NCBI RefSeq assembly: GCF_002095535.1
Contig: NZ_MLJI01000001.1
Coordinates: forward strand, 4,288,412-4,352,411
Length of the DNA stretch: 64,000 nt
From: Pantoea cypripedii
GTDB lineage: Bacteria > Pseudomonadota > Gammaproteobacteria > Enterobacterales > Enterobacteriaceae
Reading direction: 5' to 3'
Shown: positions 12,022 to 21,260 of the stretch, piece after piece
Numbering within the stretch: position 1 is the first letter of the stretch
Layout of the letters: each line of letters begins with the position of its first letter
Translations under genes and position numbers: made by a program
Notes under the pieces: generated by a model
Databases searched by the model: none
Seen by the model: the letters and a program-made list of their open reading frames with translations, nothing else
Told to the model about the DNA's origin: nothing

Positions 12022-12903
12022 GTGGCACAAAGAGATTACGTAGGCCGCGGGCGTTCAACAGGGACGCGTCGCAAAAAAAGCACAGGCCGCAGCAAGAAAA
12101 GCAAAGGCGGTTCTGGCACCTCCAAACTGATGATCGTACTGGCTGCGGCCGTACTGGTCACCTTTGCCGGTGGCTTATGGTTCATCTCCCATCATAAGAA
12201 AGAAGAGACGCCAGTGATGCCGGATCACAAAGCGGCCGGCAATGGGCTGCCGCCGAAACCGGAAGAGCGCTGGAAGTACATCAAAGAGCTGGAAAACCGC
12301 CAGCTGACCGTGCCCACCCCCACGGAACCTTCTGCCGGTGGTGGCATTCAGTCGCAAACGCAACTGACCGATGAGCAGCGCCAGCTACTGGAACAGATGC
12401 AGGCGGATATGCGCCAGCAGCCGACCCAGCTGAATGAAGTGCCGTGGAATGAACAAACTCCAGCACAGCGCCAGCAAACCCTGCAACGTCAGCAGCAGCA
12501 ACAACAATTGCAGCGCCAGCAGCAGGTGCAGCAACAGCAGGTGCAGCGTCAACAGCAGGTCCAGCAACAGCAGCCACAACATCAGCAGATGCAGCAGCCA
12601 GCTCCCATTACACGTGAGCCAGAGCAGCAGACCCGGCCACAGGAAACCGTGAAAGCGAAGCCAGTTGAGAAGGCACCGTCACAGCGCTGGATGGTGCAGT
12701 GTGGTTCGTTTAAGGGAACTGACCAGGCGGAGTCCGCACGCGCGGCGTTGGCCTTCGAAGGCTTTGAAAGCCGTATCACCACCGGTGGCGGCTGGAATCG
12801 TGTGGTCATTGGCCCCTTCAAGGATCGCAGCAGCGCCGACAGCACGGTGAAACGCCTGCACAGCTCCGGCCACGGAAGCTGTATTCCCCTCGCTATCCCC
12901 TGA
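12022..12903 (+). CDS. ftsN: Essential cell division protein FtsN
   Basis: Bitopic inner-membrane protein that triggers septal peptidoglycan synthesis through FtsA and FtsQLB-FtsWI. The GTG start at 12022 gives V/M-AQRDYVGRG, matching the E. coli N-terminus, and 293 residues; the frame is open 7 codons further to a TTG. Visible are a basic cytoplasmic tail, one membrane segment (about residues 34-54), and a helical periplasmic part with PPKPEERWKYIKELE. Next come an unusually pure glutamine-rich linker (about 150-193) and the C-terminal SPOR domain (about 220-293, starting RWMVQCGSF), which binds denuded glycan at the septum. The two SPOR cysteines (QCGSF and GSCIP) are kept. Confidence 0.96.
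   Translation: MAQRDYVGRGRSTGTRRKKSTGRSKKSKGGSGTSKLMIVLAAAVLVTFAGGLWFISHHKKEETPVMPDHKAAGNGLPPKPEERWKYIKELENRQLTVPTPTEPSAGGGIQSQTQLTDEQRQLLEQMQADMRQQPTQLNEVPWNEQTPAQRQQTLQRQQQQQQLQRQQQVQQQQVQRQQQVQQQQPQHQQMQQPAPITREPEQQTRPQETVKAKPVEKAPSQRWMVQCGSFKGTDQAESARAALAFEGFESRITTGGGWNRVVIGPFKDRSSADSTVKRLHSSGHGSCIPLAIP
12472..12597 (+). repeat. CAG/CAA-rich degenerate repeat inside ftsN
   Basis: A run of glutamine codons with a roughly 30-bp imperfect unit repeated in tandem (encoding QRQQQVQQQQ twice). The periplasmic linker of FtsN is low-complexity in all enterobacteria; here it is close to a polyglutamine tract. Such DNA is prone to in-frame length change. Confidence 0.8.
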
Positions 12904-12950
12904 ATAATCTGAGTTCCCCCGAGAGCCCTGGAATATGCGGGTAAATCGGG

Positions 12951-12978
12951 GTTGAAACTCCTGATTACTACCCCATAT
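12951..12978 (+). promoter_or_regulatory. Sigma-32 heat-shock promoter of hslVU
   Basis: GTTGAAA and CCCCATAT are separated by 13 bp, an almost exact match to the sigma-32 consensus (CTTGAAA N11-16 CCCCATNT), 66 bp before hslV. hslVU is a known heat-shock operon in E. coli. Confidence 0.9.
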
Positions 12979-13044
12979 CAGTTTGCATGATACTCCGCGC
13001 CAGCTGCGCGGAGTCCTTTATCTACTGCAACAAGGGGTCTGCCC

Positions 13045-13575
13045 GTGACAACAATAGTAAGTGTACGACGCAACGGCCAGGTAGTGATTGGCGGTGATGG
13101 CCAGGCTACTCTCGGCAATACCGTAATGAAAGGCAACGTTAAAAAAGTGCGTCGTCTTTACAACGACAAAGTCATCGCCGGTTTCGCTGGCGGCACTGCA
13201 GATGCCTTCACCCTCTTCGAACTGTTCGAACGCAAGCTGGAAATGCACCAGGGACATCTGGTGAAAGCGGCTGTCGAGCTGGCTAAAGACTGGCGTACCG
13301 ATCGTATGCTGCGTCGCCTCGAAGCCCTGCTGGCGGTGGCGGACGAATCCGCTTCACTGATCATCAGCGGCAACGGTGATGTCATCCAGCCAGAAAATGA
13401 TCTGATTGCTATCGGTTCGGGTGGACCTTACGCCCAGGCAGCGGCACGCGCCCTGCTGGAAAATACCGATTTGGGTGCGAAAGATATCGTGGCTAAAGCG
13501 CTGAATATCGCTGGCGATATCTGCATCTACACCAACCATAATGTTAACTTTGAAGAATTACCCTCTAAGGCGTAA
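13045..13575 (+). CDS. hslV: ATP-dependent protease proteolytic subunit HslV (ClpQ)
   Basis: Threonine protease forming a double hexamer capped by HslU; degrades SulA, RcsA and misfolded proteins in the cytoplasm. 176 residues as in E. coli. The GTG start is followed by [10 protein letters not shown], so removal of the first residue exposes the catalytic N-terminal threonine. The glycine-rich GGDGQATLG and [12 protein letters not shown] motifs of the proteasome beta fold are visible. GGGG lies 8 bp before the start. Co-transcribed with hslU, 11 bp downstream, from the sigma-32 promoter. Confidence 0.99.
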   Translation: MTTIVSVRRNGQVVIGGDGQATLGNTVMKGNVKKVRRLYNDKVIAGFAGGTADAFTLFELFERKLEMHQGHLVKAAVELAKDWRTDRMLRRLEALLAVADESASLIISGNGDVIQPENDLIAIGSGGPYAQAAARALLENTDLGAKDIVAKALNIAGDICIYTNHNVNFEELPSKA

Positions 13576-13586
13576 GGATCTGAATC

Positions 13587-14918
13587 ATGTCTGAGATGAC
13601 TCCCCGCGAGATTGTCAGCGAACTGAATCGCTTTATTATTGGCCAGGATGGCGCGAAACGTGCTGTGGCCATTGCGCTGCGTAACCGCTGGCGTCGTATG
13701 CAGCTTGACGAAGAGCTGCGCCATGAAGTCACCCCGAAAAACATCCTGATGATCGGTCCGACCGGTGTCGGTAAAACAGAGATTGCCCGTCGTCTGGCAA
13801 AACTGGCACATGCACCGTTCATCAAAGTGGAAGCCACCAAATTCACCGAGGTCGGTTACGTCGGTAAAGAAGTGGACTCCATCATTCGCGATCTGACCGA
13901 TGCGGCCGTGAAAATGGTGCGCATTCAGGCGATTGAAAAAAACAAATACCGTGCAGAAGAGATGGCGGAAGACCGCATTCTCGATGCGCTCATCCCGCCA
14001 GCAAAAAATAACTGGGGCCAGCCAGAACATCCAGCTGAGCCTTCTGCCGCACGCCAGTCGTTCCGCAAAAAACTGCGTGAAGGTCAGCTGGATGATAAAG
14101 AGATTGAAATCGATCTGGCTGCCGCACCGATGGGCGTGGAAATCATGGCCCCGCCGGGCATGGAAGAGATGACCAGCCAGCTGCAGTCCATGTTCCAGAA
14201 TCTGGGTGGACAGAAGCAGAAGCCGCGCAAGCTGAAAATCAAAGACGCCATGAAGCTGCTGATTGAAGAAGAAGCTGCCAAGCTGGTGAACCCGGAAGAA
14301 CTGAAGCAGGACGCCATCGAAGCGGTTGAGCAACACGGTATCGTGTTTATCGATGAGATCGACAAAATCTGTAAACGCGGCCAGTCATCCGGCCCGGATG
14401 TCTCACGTGAAGGCGTACAGCGTGACCTGCTGCCGCTGGTCGAAGGTTGTACTGTCTCCACCAAACACGGCATGGTGAAAACCGATCACATCCTGTTTAT
14501 CGCCTCCGGTGCATTCCAGGTCGCCAGCCCATCTGACCTGATTCCGGAATTGCAGGGTCGTCTGCCGATTCGTGTGGAACTGCAGGCGCTGACGGTGAAC
14601 GACTTTGAGCGCATCCTGACTGAGCCAAATGCCTCTGTCACCGTGCAGTACAAGGCGCTGATGGCAACCGAAGGCGTGAACGTTGATTTCACTGAAGACG
14701 GTATTCGCCGCATTGCCGAAGCGGCATGGCAGGTGAACGAAACTACCGAGAACATCGGTGCACGTCGTCTGCATACGGTGCTGGAACGTCTGATGGAAGA
14801 TATCTCCTACGCCGCCAGCGATCTTGATGGTGAATCAATCATCATCGACGCGGAGTATGTCGGCAAGCATCTGGATCAGTTGGTGGCCGACGAAGACCTC
14901 AGCCGCTTTATCCTGTAA
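13587..14918 (+). CDS. hslU: HslU (ClpY) ATPase and unfoldase subunit
   Basis: AAA+ ring that unfolds substrates and feeds them to HslV. 443 residues, E. coli length. Walker [10 protein letters not shown] is near residue 57 and the pore-loop motif GYVGKEVDS near 90. The I-domain covers about 110-240, Walker [10 protein letters not shown] is near 252, and sensor region [18 protein letters not shown] near 310-327. The C-terminal tail ends LSRFIL, which docks into HslV. The ribosome-binding site AAGGATC lies within the gap after hslV. In E. coli menA follows hslU; here a terminator and then rraA follow directly. Confidence 0.99.
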   Translation: MSEMTPREIVSELNRFIIGQDGAKRAVAIALRNRWRRMQLDEELRHEVTPKNILMIGPTGVGKTEIARRLAKLAHAPFIKVEATKFTEVGYVGKEVDSIIRDLTDAAVKMVRIQAIEKNKYRAEEMAEDRILDALIPPAKNNWGQPEHPAEPSAARQSFRKKLREGQLDDKEIEIDLAAAPMGVEIMAPPGMEEMTSQLQSMFQNLGGQKQKPRKLKIKDAMKLLIEEEAAKLVNPEELKQDAIEAVEQHGIVFIDEIDKICKRGQSSGPDVSREGVQRDLLPLVEGCTVSTKHGMVKTDHILFIASGAFQVASPSDLIPELQGRLPIRVELQALTVNDFERILTEPNASVTVQYKALMATEGVNVDFTEDGIRRIAEAAWQVNETTENIGARRLHTVLERLMEDISYAASDLDGESIIIDAEYVGKHLDQLVADEDLSRFIL

Positions 14919-14935
14919 GCCACTGCCACAACAAC

Positions 14936-14966
14936 AATGCCCGGCCACTGTGCCGGGCATTTTTTT
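14936..14966 (+). terminator. hslVU terminator
   Basis: Perfect 10-bp stem aatgcccggc / gccgggcatt, 6-nt loop, followed by a T run; 18 bp after the hslU stop. Confidence 0.95.
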
Positions 14967-15009
14967 GCGCAGGATATTGATGCAGCGCTTTTTTTATAGG
15001 GTGATGATT

Positions 15010-15039
15010 TTGCCAACACTTGCCAGATAGCGATATACT
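15010..15039 (+). promoter_or_regulatory. Sigma-70 promoter of rraA
   Basis: TTGCCA and TATACT 18 bp apart, 32 bp upstream of the rraA ATG. It shows rraA has its own promoter downstream of the hslU terminator. Confidence 0.75.
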
Positions 15040-15071
15040 TACCGCTCCTGTGGCAAACAGACGACATCCCT

Positions 15072-15557
15072 ATGAAATACGATACATCTGAACTCTGCGA
15101 CATCTACCATGAAGAAGTGAATGTTGTTGAACCGCTTTTTTCGAACTTTGGTGGACGCACCTCATTCGGTGGTCAGATAACCACAGTGAAATGCTTTGAA
15201 GACAACGGCCTGCTGTATGACCTGCTGGAAGAAAATGGCCGTGGTCGTGTTTTACTGGTCGATGGCGGTGGTTCTGTGCGCCGTGCACTGGTGGATGCGC
15301 AGCTGGCACGTCTGGCAGTGCAAAACGAGTGGGAAGGCATTGTGGTGTACGGCTCGGTTCGTCAGGTTGACGAACTGGAGGAGCTGGAGCTTGGTATTCA
15401 GGCCATTGCAGCCATTCCAGCCGGTGCTGCCGGGGAAGGCATTGGCGAGAGCGATGTCCGCGTCAATTTTGGTGGCGTGACCTTCTTTTCCGGCGACCAT
15501 CTCTACGCTGACAATACTGGGATCATCCTGTCCGAAGACGCACTCGATATCGAGTAA
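15072..15557 (+). CDS. rraA: Ribonuclease E activity regulator RraA
   Basis: Trimeric protein that binds the C-terminal scaffold of RNase E and dampens degradosome activity; earlier mislabelled as MenG methyltransferase. 161 residues, the same as E. coli, with [13 protein letters not shown] at the N-terminus, the [11 protein letters not shown] glycine-rich turn near residue 75 and [19 protein letters not shown] in the middle. The ribosome-binding site is poor. Upstream promoter and downstream palindrome make it monocistronic. In E. coli it follows menA, which is absent here. Confidence 0.97.
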   Translation: MKYDTSELCDIYHEEVNVVEPLFSNFGGRTSFGGQITTVKCFEDNGLLYDLLEENGRGRVLLVDGGGSVRRALVDAQLARLAVQNEWEGIVVYGSVRQVDELEELELGIQAIAAIPAGAAGEGIGESDVRVNFGGVTFFSGDHLYADNTGIILSEDALDIE

Positions 15558-15571
15558 TCCCAGAGACGAAA

Positions 15572-15591
15572 ACGGGTGCCGCGGCACCCGT
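15572..15591. terminator. Palindromic terminator between rraA and zapB
   Basis: A 20-bp perfect palindrome (acgggtgccg and its complement) between two convergent genes. Both flanks are only weakly T-rich, so termination efficiency is uncertain. Confidence 0.65.
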
Positions 15592-15614
15592 TGTTGTCAG
15601 CGTTCAAAGTACGC

Positions 15615-15854
15615 TTAGACTTCTTCCATTTTTCCCAGCAGGGCGCGCAGCCGATCCTGCCACACATGCTGTTCTTCTTTCAGCTGTTGGTTTTCACGCA
15701 CCAGCGCATCCTGGTTACCGGAAGACTGCTGAACTTCATTCTTCAGCGTATTGTTCTGATCTTTCAGCTCTTCGATTTCCATCTGCAGCAGGGTGATGGT
15801 ATCAATCGCCTGCTGTACTTTCGCTTCCAGTTTTTCGAACACTTCAAATGACAT
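15615..15854 (-). CDS. zapB: Cell division protein ZapB
   Basis: Small cytoplasmic coiled coil that links ZapA on the Z-ring to MatP at the chromosome terminus. 79 residues from ATG 15854 (E. coli 81), nearly all coiled coil: [18 protein letters not shown] at the start, then heptads rich in Leu, Gln and Glu, ending [15 protein letters not shown] lies about 9 bp upstream. The frame is open for another 52 codons upstream, but that part resembles nothing in the family and lacks a ribosome-binding site. Convergent with rraA. Confidence 0.95.
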   Translation of the reverse strand: MSFEVFEKLEAKVQQAIDTITLLQMEIEELKDQNNTLKNEVQQSSGNQDALVRENQQLKEEQHVWQDRLRALLGKMEEV

Positions 15855-16285
15855 CTTTCTGACCTCTCCTAAATCTTGCAAGGCGTTGATGGTGCCGACC
15901 CGACGCAACGCGCGCCCGTCCATGACGCGGCCAGCAACGATGTCCCGATTGTATGTAGCGAACCCCGTCAAGTCCAGCGGCGCAAGGCCTGCAAAGGGAG
16001 TCTGTAACACTTTTCAGTCAATGCCTAAAAAATTGCGACCCATTGAGCATATTTATCCATAGTGGTGAGAAATTCCTGATTCACAACTGAGACGATAGCG
16101 CTTAAAAAAACGCAAAAGACGCGAAAACGCGCATTTTTATGACAGACCACACAGAATTCAATTTCGCTATTTCTCGTTTATGCTCGTTAACGATAAATTT
16201 ACAGCAGCCCTACAAGAGCGCTGGGTGACTCAACGGATTGAGAACAACAACTGATAAAATTTAACCTCGCTTCAGGAATGCCATT
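15855..16285. other. Long zapB-glpF regulatory intergenic region
   Basis: About 430 bp between divergent zapB and glpF. It should carry the zapB promoter and the glpF control region. The only sites I can support are a GlpR operator (16179-16198) and a weak CRP-like half match around 16138-16154 (tatga, 6 bp, acaca). No gene is seen. Confidence 0.5.
16179..16198. promoter_or_regulatory. GlpR operator upstream of glpFK
   Basis: A 20-bp near-palindrome (tatgctcgtt / aacgataaat) matching the GlpR half-sites TATGTTCGAT / AACGAACATA at most positions, 88 bp before glpF. GlpR represses glp operons until glycerol-3-phosphate binds. E. coli has several such operators here. Confidence 0.6.
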
Positions 16286-17134
16286 ATGAGCCAGACAACG
16301 AACACACTAACAGGTCAGTGCATCGCCGAGTTTCTTGGTACCGGTTTGATTATCTTTTTCGGCGCGGGCTGTGTTGCTGCACTGAAACTTGCCGGAGCCA
16401 GCTTCGGCCAATGGGAAATTTGTATTATCTGGGGTTTAGCTGTCTCCATGGCGGTTTATCTGAGCGCTGGCGTTTCAGGTGCTCATCTCAACCCGGCGGT
16501 AACCGTAGCGCTTTGCCTGTTCGCCAACTTTGAAGGTCGCAAAGTGCTGCCTTACATTGTGGCGCAGGTTGCAGGTGCGTTCTGTGCGGCGGCGCTGGTC
16601 TACGGCCTTTACTACAATTTGTTCTTCGATTTCGAACAAAGTCATCAGATGGTACGCGGTAGCGTGGATAGCCTCCAGCTGGCAGGTATCTTCTCTACTT
16701 ATCCGAATCCCCATATCAGTGTAGGTCAGGCATTCCTGGTTGAAATGGTGATTACGGCAGTATTGATGTCTCTGATCATGGCGCTGACCGATGATGGCAA
16801 CGGGGTGCCGCGTGGTCCGCTGGCTCCGCTGTTGATTGGTCTGCTGGTGGCGGTGATCGGTGGCTCTATGGGTCCGCTCACTGGCTTCGCCCTGAACCCG
16901 GCTCGTGATTTCGGTCCGAAGGTTTTCGCATGGCTGGCAGGCTGGGGTAACGTCGCCTTTACGGGTGGCAAAGATATCCCTTACTTCCTGGTTCCGATTT
17001 TTGGCCCGCTGGTTGGTGCCTGCCTCGGAGCTTTCGGTTACCGCGCACTGATTGGCCGTCACCTGCCAGTTAACGCTCCGGTAGCCAGCAAGACAGAAAA
17101 TCAGGTCGCACGCGCTGAGCAGCGTAAAGCGTAA
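16286..17134 (+). CDS. glpF: Glycerol uptake facilitator GlpF
   Basis: Inner-membrane aquaglyceroporin passing glycerol and small polyols by facilitated diffusion. 282 residues (E. coli 281), six membrane segments and two half-helices with the NPA boxes HLNPAVTVAL (near residue 68) and LNPARDFGPK (near 203). The arginine of the second box and the ASFGQWEI loop are typical of the glycerol-selective filter. AGGAATG lies upstream of the ATG. Followed by glpK after 30 bp in one operon; glycerol is trapped by phosphorylation. Confidence 0.98.
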   Translation: MSQTTNTLTGQCIAEFLGTGLIIFFGAGCVAALKLAGASFGQWEICIIWGLAVSMAVYLSAGVSGAHLNPAVTVALCLFANFEGRKVLPYIVAQVAGAFCAAALVYGLYYNLFFDFEQSHQMVRGSVDSLQLAGIFSTYPNPHISVGQAFLVEMVITAVLMSLIMALTDDGNGVPRGPLAPLLIGLLVAVIGGSMGPLTGFALNPARDFGPKVFAWLAGWGNVAFTGGKDIPYFLVPIFGPLVGACLGAFGYRALIGRHLPVNAPVASKTENQVARAEQRKA

Positions 17135-17164
17135 GTTTCACTTTTAGATCATCAGGAAAATCAT

Positions 17165-18679
17165 ATGACTACGACAGATAAAAAATACATCGTCGCGCTC
17201 GACCAGGGCACAACCAGTTCTCGTGCCGTGATTCTGGACCATGACGCCAACATCGTCGCCGTCTCACAGCGTGAATTTACCCAGATCTACCCGAAAGCGG
17301 GCTGGGTAGAACATGACCCAATGGACATTTGGGCATCACAAAGTTCGACGCTGGTTGAAGTGCTGGCCCATGCCAACATCCGTTCTGACGAAATCGCTGC
17401 GATTGGTATCACTAACCAGCGTGAAACCGCCATTGTGTGGGATAAAGCGACCGGCAACCCGGTTTATAACGCCATCGTCTGGCAGGACCCGCGTACTGCG
17501 GATTACTGTAACAAGCTGAAGAAAGAAGGCCTGGAAGAGTATATCCAGCACACCACCGGCCTGGTGATTAACCCGTACTTCTCCGGCACCAAAGTGAAGT
17601 GGATCCTCGATAACGTCGAGGGTGCGCGCGAACGTGCCAAACGTGGCGAGCTGCTGTTCGGCACCGTGGATACCTGGCTGGTGTGGAAAATGACCCAGGG
17701 TCGTGTGCATATTACCGACCACACCAACGCCTCACGTACCATGATGTATAACATTCACGAGCTGAAGTGGGATGAGCGTATGCTCGAAATCCTCGACATT
17801 CCGCGTGAAATGTTGCCGGAAGTGAAAGGCTCGTCTGAAATCTACGGCCAGACCAACATTGGTGGTAAAGGCGGTACGCGTATTCCGATTGCCGGGATTG
17901 CTGGTGACCAGCAGGCAGCGCTTTATGGTCAGCTGTGTGTGCAGCCGGGTATGGCGAAAAACACCTATGGTACTGGCTGCTTTATGCTGATGAACACCGG
18001 TACTGAAGCGGTGACCTCCACTCATGGTCTGCTGACCACCATCGCCTGCGGCCCACGCGGCGAGGTGAACTATGCACTGGAAGGTGCGGTGTTCATCGGT
18101 GGTGCGGCCATCCAGTGGCTGCGTGACGAGATGAAGCTGTTCAGCGACGCTGCTGACTCTGAATACTTCGCGCAGAAAGTGAAAGACAGCAACGGCGTGT
18201 ATATGGTGCCCGCCTTCACCGGCCTCGGTGCCCCGTATTGGGACCCGTATGCACGTGGTGCAATCTTTGGCCTGACGCGTGGTGTTAACGGCAATCATCT
18301 GATTCGCGCCACGCTGGAGTCGATCGCCTTCCAGACGCGTGATGTGCTGGAAGCGATGCAAAATGATGCCAACACCCGCCTGCAATCTCTGCGCGTGGAT
18401 GGTGGTGCCGTTGCTAACAACTTCCTGATGCAGTTCCAGTCCGACATCCTGGGTACACGCGTTGAGCGTCCGGAAGTGCGTGAAGTCACGGCGCTGGGTG
18501 CAGCGTATCTGGCCGGTCTGGCAGTCGGTTTCTGGAATGACCTGGAAGAAGTCCGTTCCAAAGCGGTAATTGAACGTGAATTCCGTCCGAGCATTGAAAC
18601 TACCGAGCGTAACGTCCGCTATGCGGGCTGGAAGAAAGCTGTCGCTCGTGCCCAGAACTGGGAAGAACACGAAGAGTAA
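17165..18679 (+). CDS. glpK: Glycerol kinase
   Basis: Phosphorylates glycerol to sn-glycerol-3-phosphate with ATP, the rate-limiting step of glycerol use. 504 residues (E. coli 502). FGGY-kinase fold: phosphate-1 motif [11 protein letters not shown] near residue 11, GITNQRET near 80, catalytic-Asp region IAGDQQAAL near 245, and the adenosine motif [14 protein letters not shown] near 410. The IETTERN segment in the C-terminal part corresponds to the site where E. coli enzyme IIA-Glc binds, so inducer exclusion by glucose is likely conserved. AGGAAAA precedes the ATG. A terminator follows. Confidence 0.99.
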   Translation: MTTTDKKYIVALDQGTTSSRAVILDHDANIVAVSQREFTQIYPKAGWVEHDPMDIWASQSSTLVEVLAHANIRSDEIAAIGITNQRETAIVWDKATGNPVYNAIVWQDPRTADYCNKLKKEGLEEYIQHTTGLVINPYFSGTKVKWILDNVEGARERAKRGELLFGTVDTWLVWKMTQGRVHITDHTNASRTMMYNIHELKWDERMLEILDIPREMLPEVKGSSEIYGQTNIGGKGGTRIPIAGIAGDQQAALYGQLCVQPGMAKNTYGTGCFMLMNTGTEAVTSTHGLLTTIACGPRGEVNYALEGAVFIGGAAIQWLRDEMKLFSDAADSEYFAQKVKDSNGVYMVPAFTGLGAPYWDPYARGAIFGLTRGVNGNHLIRATLESIAFQTRDVLEAMQNDANTRLQSLRVDGGAVANNFLMQFQSDILGTRVERPEVREVTALGAAYLAGLAVGFWNDLEEVRSKAVIEREFRPSIETTERNVRYAGWKKAVARAQNWEEHEE

Positions 18680-18688
18680 TCCCCTGCA

Positions 18689-18715
18689 ACCCGCGGCACC
18701 CTGCCGCGGGTTTTT
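18689..18715 (+). terminator. glpFK terminator
   Basis: 10-bp stem acccgcggca / tgccgcgggt with a 3-nt loop, followed by TTTT, right after glpK. It separates glpX from the operon at least partly. Confidence 0.9.
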
Positions 18716-18735
18716 CCCGCCGCTTTCCCCCGCTG

Positions 18736-18744
18736 TGCTACACT
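18736..18744 (+). promoter_or_regulatory. Extended -10 promoter element of glpX
   Basis: TGcTACACT is an extended -10 match 29 bp before the glpX start and just after the glpK terminator. The -35 region is not recognisable. Confidence 0.45.
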
Positions 18745-18773
18745 GCCCGCCTGTTTTTTGTCAGGTGCAGACC

Positions 18774-19784
18774 ATGAAACGAGAACTCGCGATTGAATTT
18801 TCCCGCGTTACCGAAGCCGCCGCGCTGGCGGGCTATCACTGGTTAGGACGCGGCGACAAGAATGCTGCCGACGGTGCTGCCGTCAACGCCATGCGTATTA
18901 TGCTGAACACCATCGATATCAACGGTCAGATTGTGATCGGTGAAGGAGAAATCGACGAAGCGCCAATGCTCTACATCGGTGAAAAGGTGGGGACCGGCCA
19001 GGGCGATGCGGTCGATATCGCCGTTGATCCGATTGAAGGTACGCGCATGACCGCCTTAGGCCAGGCCAATGCACTGGCAGTACTGGCGGTGGGCGATAAA
19101 GGCAGTTTCCTGCACGCACCTGATATGTACATGGAAAAATTGATTGTCGGGCCAGGGGCACACGGCGCTATCGACCTCAATCTGCCACTGGAAACCAACC
19201 TGAACAACATCGCGACGGCACTGGGCAAATCGCTCAGCCAGCTGACGGTGTCCATTCTGGCGAAGCCACGTCACGATGCGGTGATTGCGCAATTACAGCA
19301 ACTGGGTGTGCGGGTCTTTACCTTTCCCGATGGGGATGTCGCGGCATCCATTCTCACCTGCATGCCAGACAGCGAAGTGGATGTGTTGTACGGAATTGGC
19401 GGTGCGCCGGAAGGGGTGGTTTCTGCGGCGGTGATTCGCGCGCTGGATGGCGACATGCAGGCACGCCTGCTGCCGCGTCACCAGGTGAAAGGTGACAGCG
19501 AAGAAAATCGCCGCCTTGGCGAACAGGAATTACAACGCTGTGCCGAAATGGGGATTGAAGCGGGTAAGGTTCTGACGCTGGAGCAAATGGCGCGCAACGA
19601 TAACGTAATTTTTGCTGCCACTGGCATCACCACCGGCGACTTACTTAAAGGCATCACGCGTAAAGGGAATATCGCGACCAGCGAAACGTTGCTGATTCGC
19701 GGTAAATCGCGCACCATTCGCCGCATTCAGTCGATCCACTATCTGGATCGTAAAGATGCGGCACTGCACCCGTTTATCCTGTAA
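18774..19784 (+). CDS. glpX: Class II fructose-1,6-bisphosphatase GlpX
   Basis: Hydrolyses fructose-1,6-bisphosphate in gluconeogenesis, needed when glycerol is the carbon source. Mn-dependent, of the lithium-sensitive phosphatase superfamily. 336 residues, as in E. coli, from ATG 18774; the frame opens earlier inside glpK but only this start fits. Metal-binding motifs IGEGEIDEAP (near residue 55) and DIAVDPIEGTR (near 83) are intact, and GIGGAPEGV lies near 205. Its 3' end overlaps the convergent emrD stop by 11 bp. Confidence 0.98.
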   Translation: MKRELAIEFSRVTEAAALAGYHWLGRGDKNAADGAAVNAMRIMLNTIDINGQIVIGEGEIDEAPMLYIGEKVGTGQGDAVDIAVDPIEGTRMTALGQANALAVLAVGDKGSFLHAPDMYMEKLIVGPGAHGAIDLNLPLETNLNNIATALGKSLSQLTVSILAKPRHDAVIAQLQQLGVRVFTFPDGDVAASILTCMPDSEVDVLYGIGGAPEGVVSAAVIRALDGDMQARLLPRHQVKGDSEENRRLGEQELQRCAEMGIEAGKVLTLEQMARNDNVIFAATGITTGDLLKGITRKGNIATSETLLIRGKSRTIRRIQSIHYLDRKDAALHPFIL

Positions 19785-20970
19785 CCGTCTGCTTGCCGCT
19801 CTCGGGATGGCGTGAGAGCGGCCACCAGCACAGCAGCATCACCAGCGCGGTAGCAAACATCAACATGCCGAGGCTGAACTGATCACGCTGCGGCATCATC
19901 GCCGAAAGCCACGCAACCAGGCCAGAACCCAGATTCTGTAAGCCGCCAATCAGCGCCCCTGCACTTCCTGCCAGCCACGCGTAGGGCTCCATCGCGCCGG
20001 ACGTCGCCAGCGGAAACAACATCCCCGCACCGAAGAAGAACAGCGCCGCAGGAACCAGTAGCGTCCAGATATTCATCACGCCAAACCAGGCCGGTATCCA
20101 CATCATCAATCCCGCCAGCAGGCAGCTGTTCACGCCATACCACATCAACGTATGCCAGGATTTTTGTTCGCGTCCGGCAAACCAGGCACCGAAGAAGGCG
20201 GCCGGAATCGGCAGGATAAACAGGATGCTGACGGTAAAACCATCCAGCCCGAGCACGCCGCCCAGCAGCACGCCACAGCTGGCTTCAAATACCGCAATCC
20301 CCGCCAGCGCGCCAATCAGCAGCAGCAAATAACGGACAAAGTGGCCATCGCTGAGTAAGGTGGCGTAGCGCCGCAGAAATGGCGTTACCGGCGTTTCGGC
20401 GGGTTTGGTTTCTGGCAACCAGCGCGCCATCGCCGCCGTCACGCCGAGACATAACAGCAGCAAAAAGGCAAAGCAGGCATGCCAGCCAAACAGCGGCGTC
20501 AGTAACGCACCGATCACAGGTGCCAGCAGCGGGCTGACCAGAATGCCCATATTGAGCAGGCTATTGGCCTGACGCAACGCCCCCCCCTGATGGAGATCGC
20601 GCGGCATGGTACGCGCCATCACCCCAGCGACACCCGTACCCAGCCCCTGGATAGCACTGCCCAATACCAGGATATGAAGCGAAGGGGCGAATAACGCGAT
20701 CAAAGCGCCGCTGGCAAAGATCGTCATCCCCGCAAGGATCACTGGCCGCCGCCCGATGCTATCGGAGAGTGGGCCATAGATCAGTTGTGATCCGCCATAG
20801 GTGATCAGATAGCCTGCCATGACCTGCTGTATGGCCCCGCTGTGCACGTTAAAAGTATCAGCCATGGCCGCCATCGCGGGTACATAGATGGTTTGCGCCA
20901 TCTGCCCGACGGCCACCAGCACGATCAACATCAACAGTAAGCGGCGATTTTCCGTTTTAGATATCAACAT
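19774..20970 (-). CDS. emrD: MFS multidrug efflux protein EmrD
   Basis: Twelve-segment major-facilitator proton antiporter of the DHA1 family. E. coli EmrD (394 residues) exports hydrophobic compounds such as uncouplers and detergents. 398 residues. Helix-1 motif VAVGQMAQTIYVPAMA, motif A in loop 2-3 GPLSDSIGRRPV, and the strongly conserved VSILFILPIPAAFFGAWFAG and FFGAGMLFPLATSGAMEP stretches identify it as EmrD rather than a generic MFS pump. In E. coli it lies elsewhere on the chromosome. Here it sits between glpX and fpr on the opposite strand, overlapping the glpX end. Confidence 0.93.
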   Translation of the reverse strand: MLISKTENRRLLLMLIVLVAVGQMAQTIYVPAMAAMADTFNVHSGAIQQVMAGYLITYGGSQLIYGPLSDSIGRRPVILAGMTIFASGALIALFAPSLHILVLGSAIQGLGTGVAGVMARTMPRDLHQGGALRQANSLLNMGILVSPLLAPVIGALLTPLFGWHACFAFLLLLCLGVTAAMARWLPETKPAETPVTPFLRRYATLLSDGHFVRYLLLLIGALAGIAVFEASCGVLLGGVLGLDGFTVSILFILPIPAAFFGAWFAGREQKSWHTLMWYGVNSCLLAGLMMWIPAWFGVMNIWTLLVPAALFFFGAGMLFPLATSGAMEPYAWLAGSAGALIGGLQNLGSGLVAWLSAMMPQRDQFSLGMLMFATALVMLLCWWPLSRHPESGKQTVTG

Positions 20971-21260
20971 GGAACAAAATGTCTGTCTGAGAAATAAAGT
21001 AAAGGCAGCAATAAAAAATGCTGCCTGTCATGAATGGCGGCAAAAATATCAGGATTCGATGACAAAGCGAGGGGTGGGACCAAAGCATTTGGACTGACAT
21101 CGTCAAGCTGTGACACCAGTCTGTAAAGCACCCGCTACAGTTGAAGTTAAGTGCGCTGCATTTGTCGCTGAGAGCCATTTACCCACCCAGGGACTGGAAA
21201 TCTTCCCGGCGGCTGACGAAGATAGTGACATGCCTGAAAAATCAACAATAAGGAGTAAAC
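20971..21260. other. Divergent emrD-fpr control region
   Basis: 290 bp between two divergent genes. It contains a hairpin (ggcagca / tgctgcc, 21004-21025, 8-nt A-rich loop) that would lie in the emrD leader on the minus strand. In E. coli fpr is a SoxS target, but I could not place a convincing soxbox by eye. Confidence 0.4.

Noticed and set aside
15855..16010. 52-codon upstream extension of zapB
   Set aside because: No similarity to ZapB, no ribosome-binding site at its start, and ATG 15854 gives the family length.
17732..18670. 312-codon open frame antisense to glpK
   Set aside because: Overlaps a highly conserved gene completely; composition is typical of a shadow frame.
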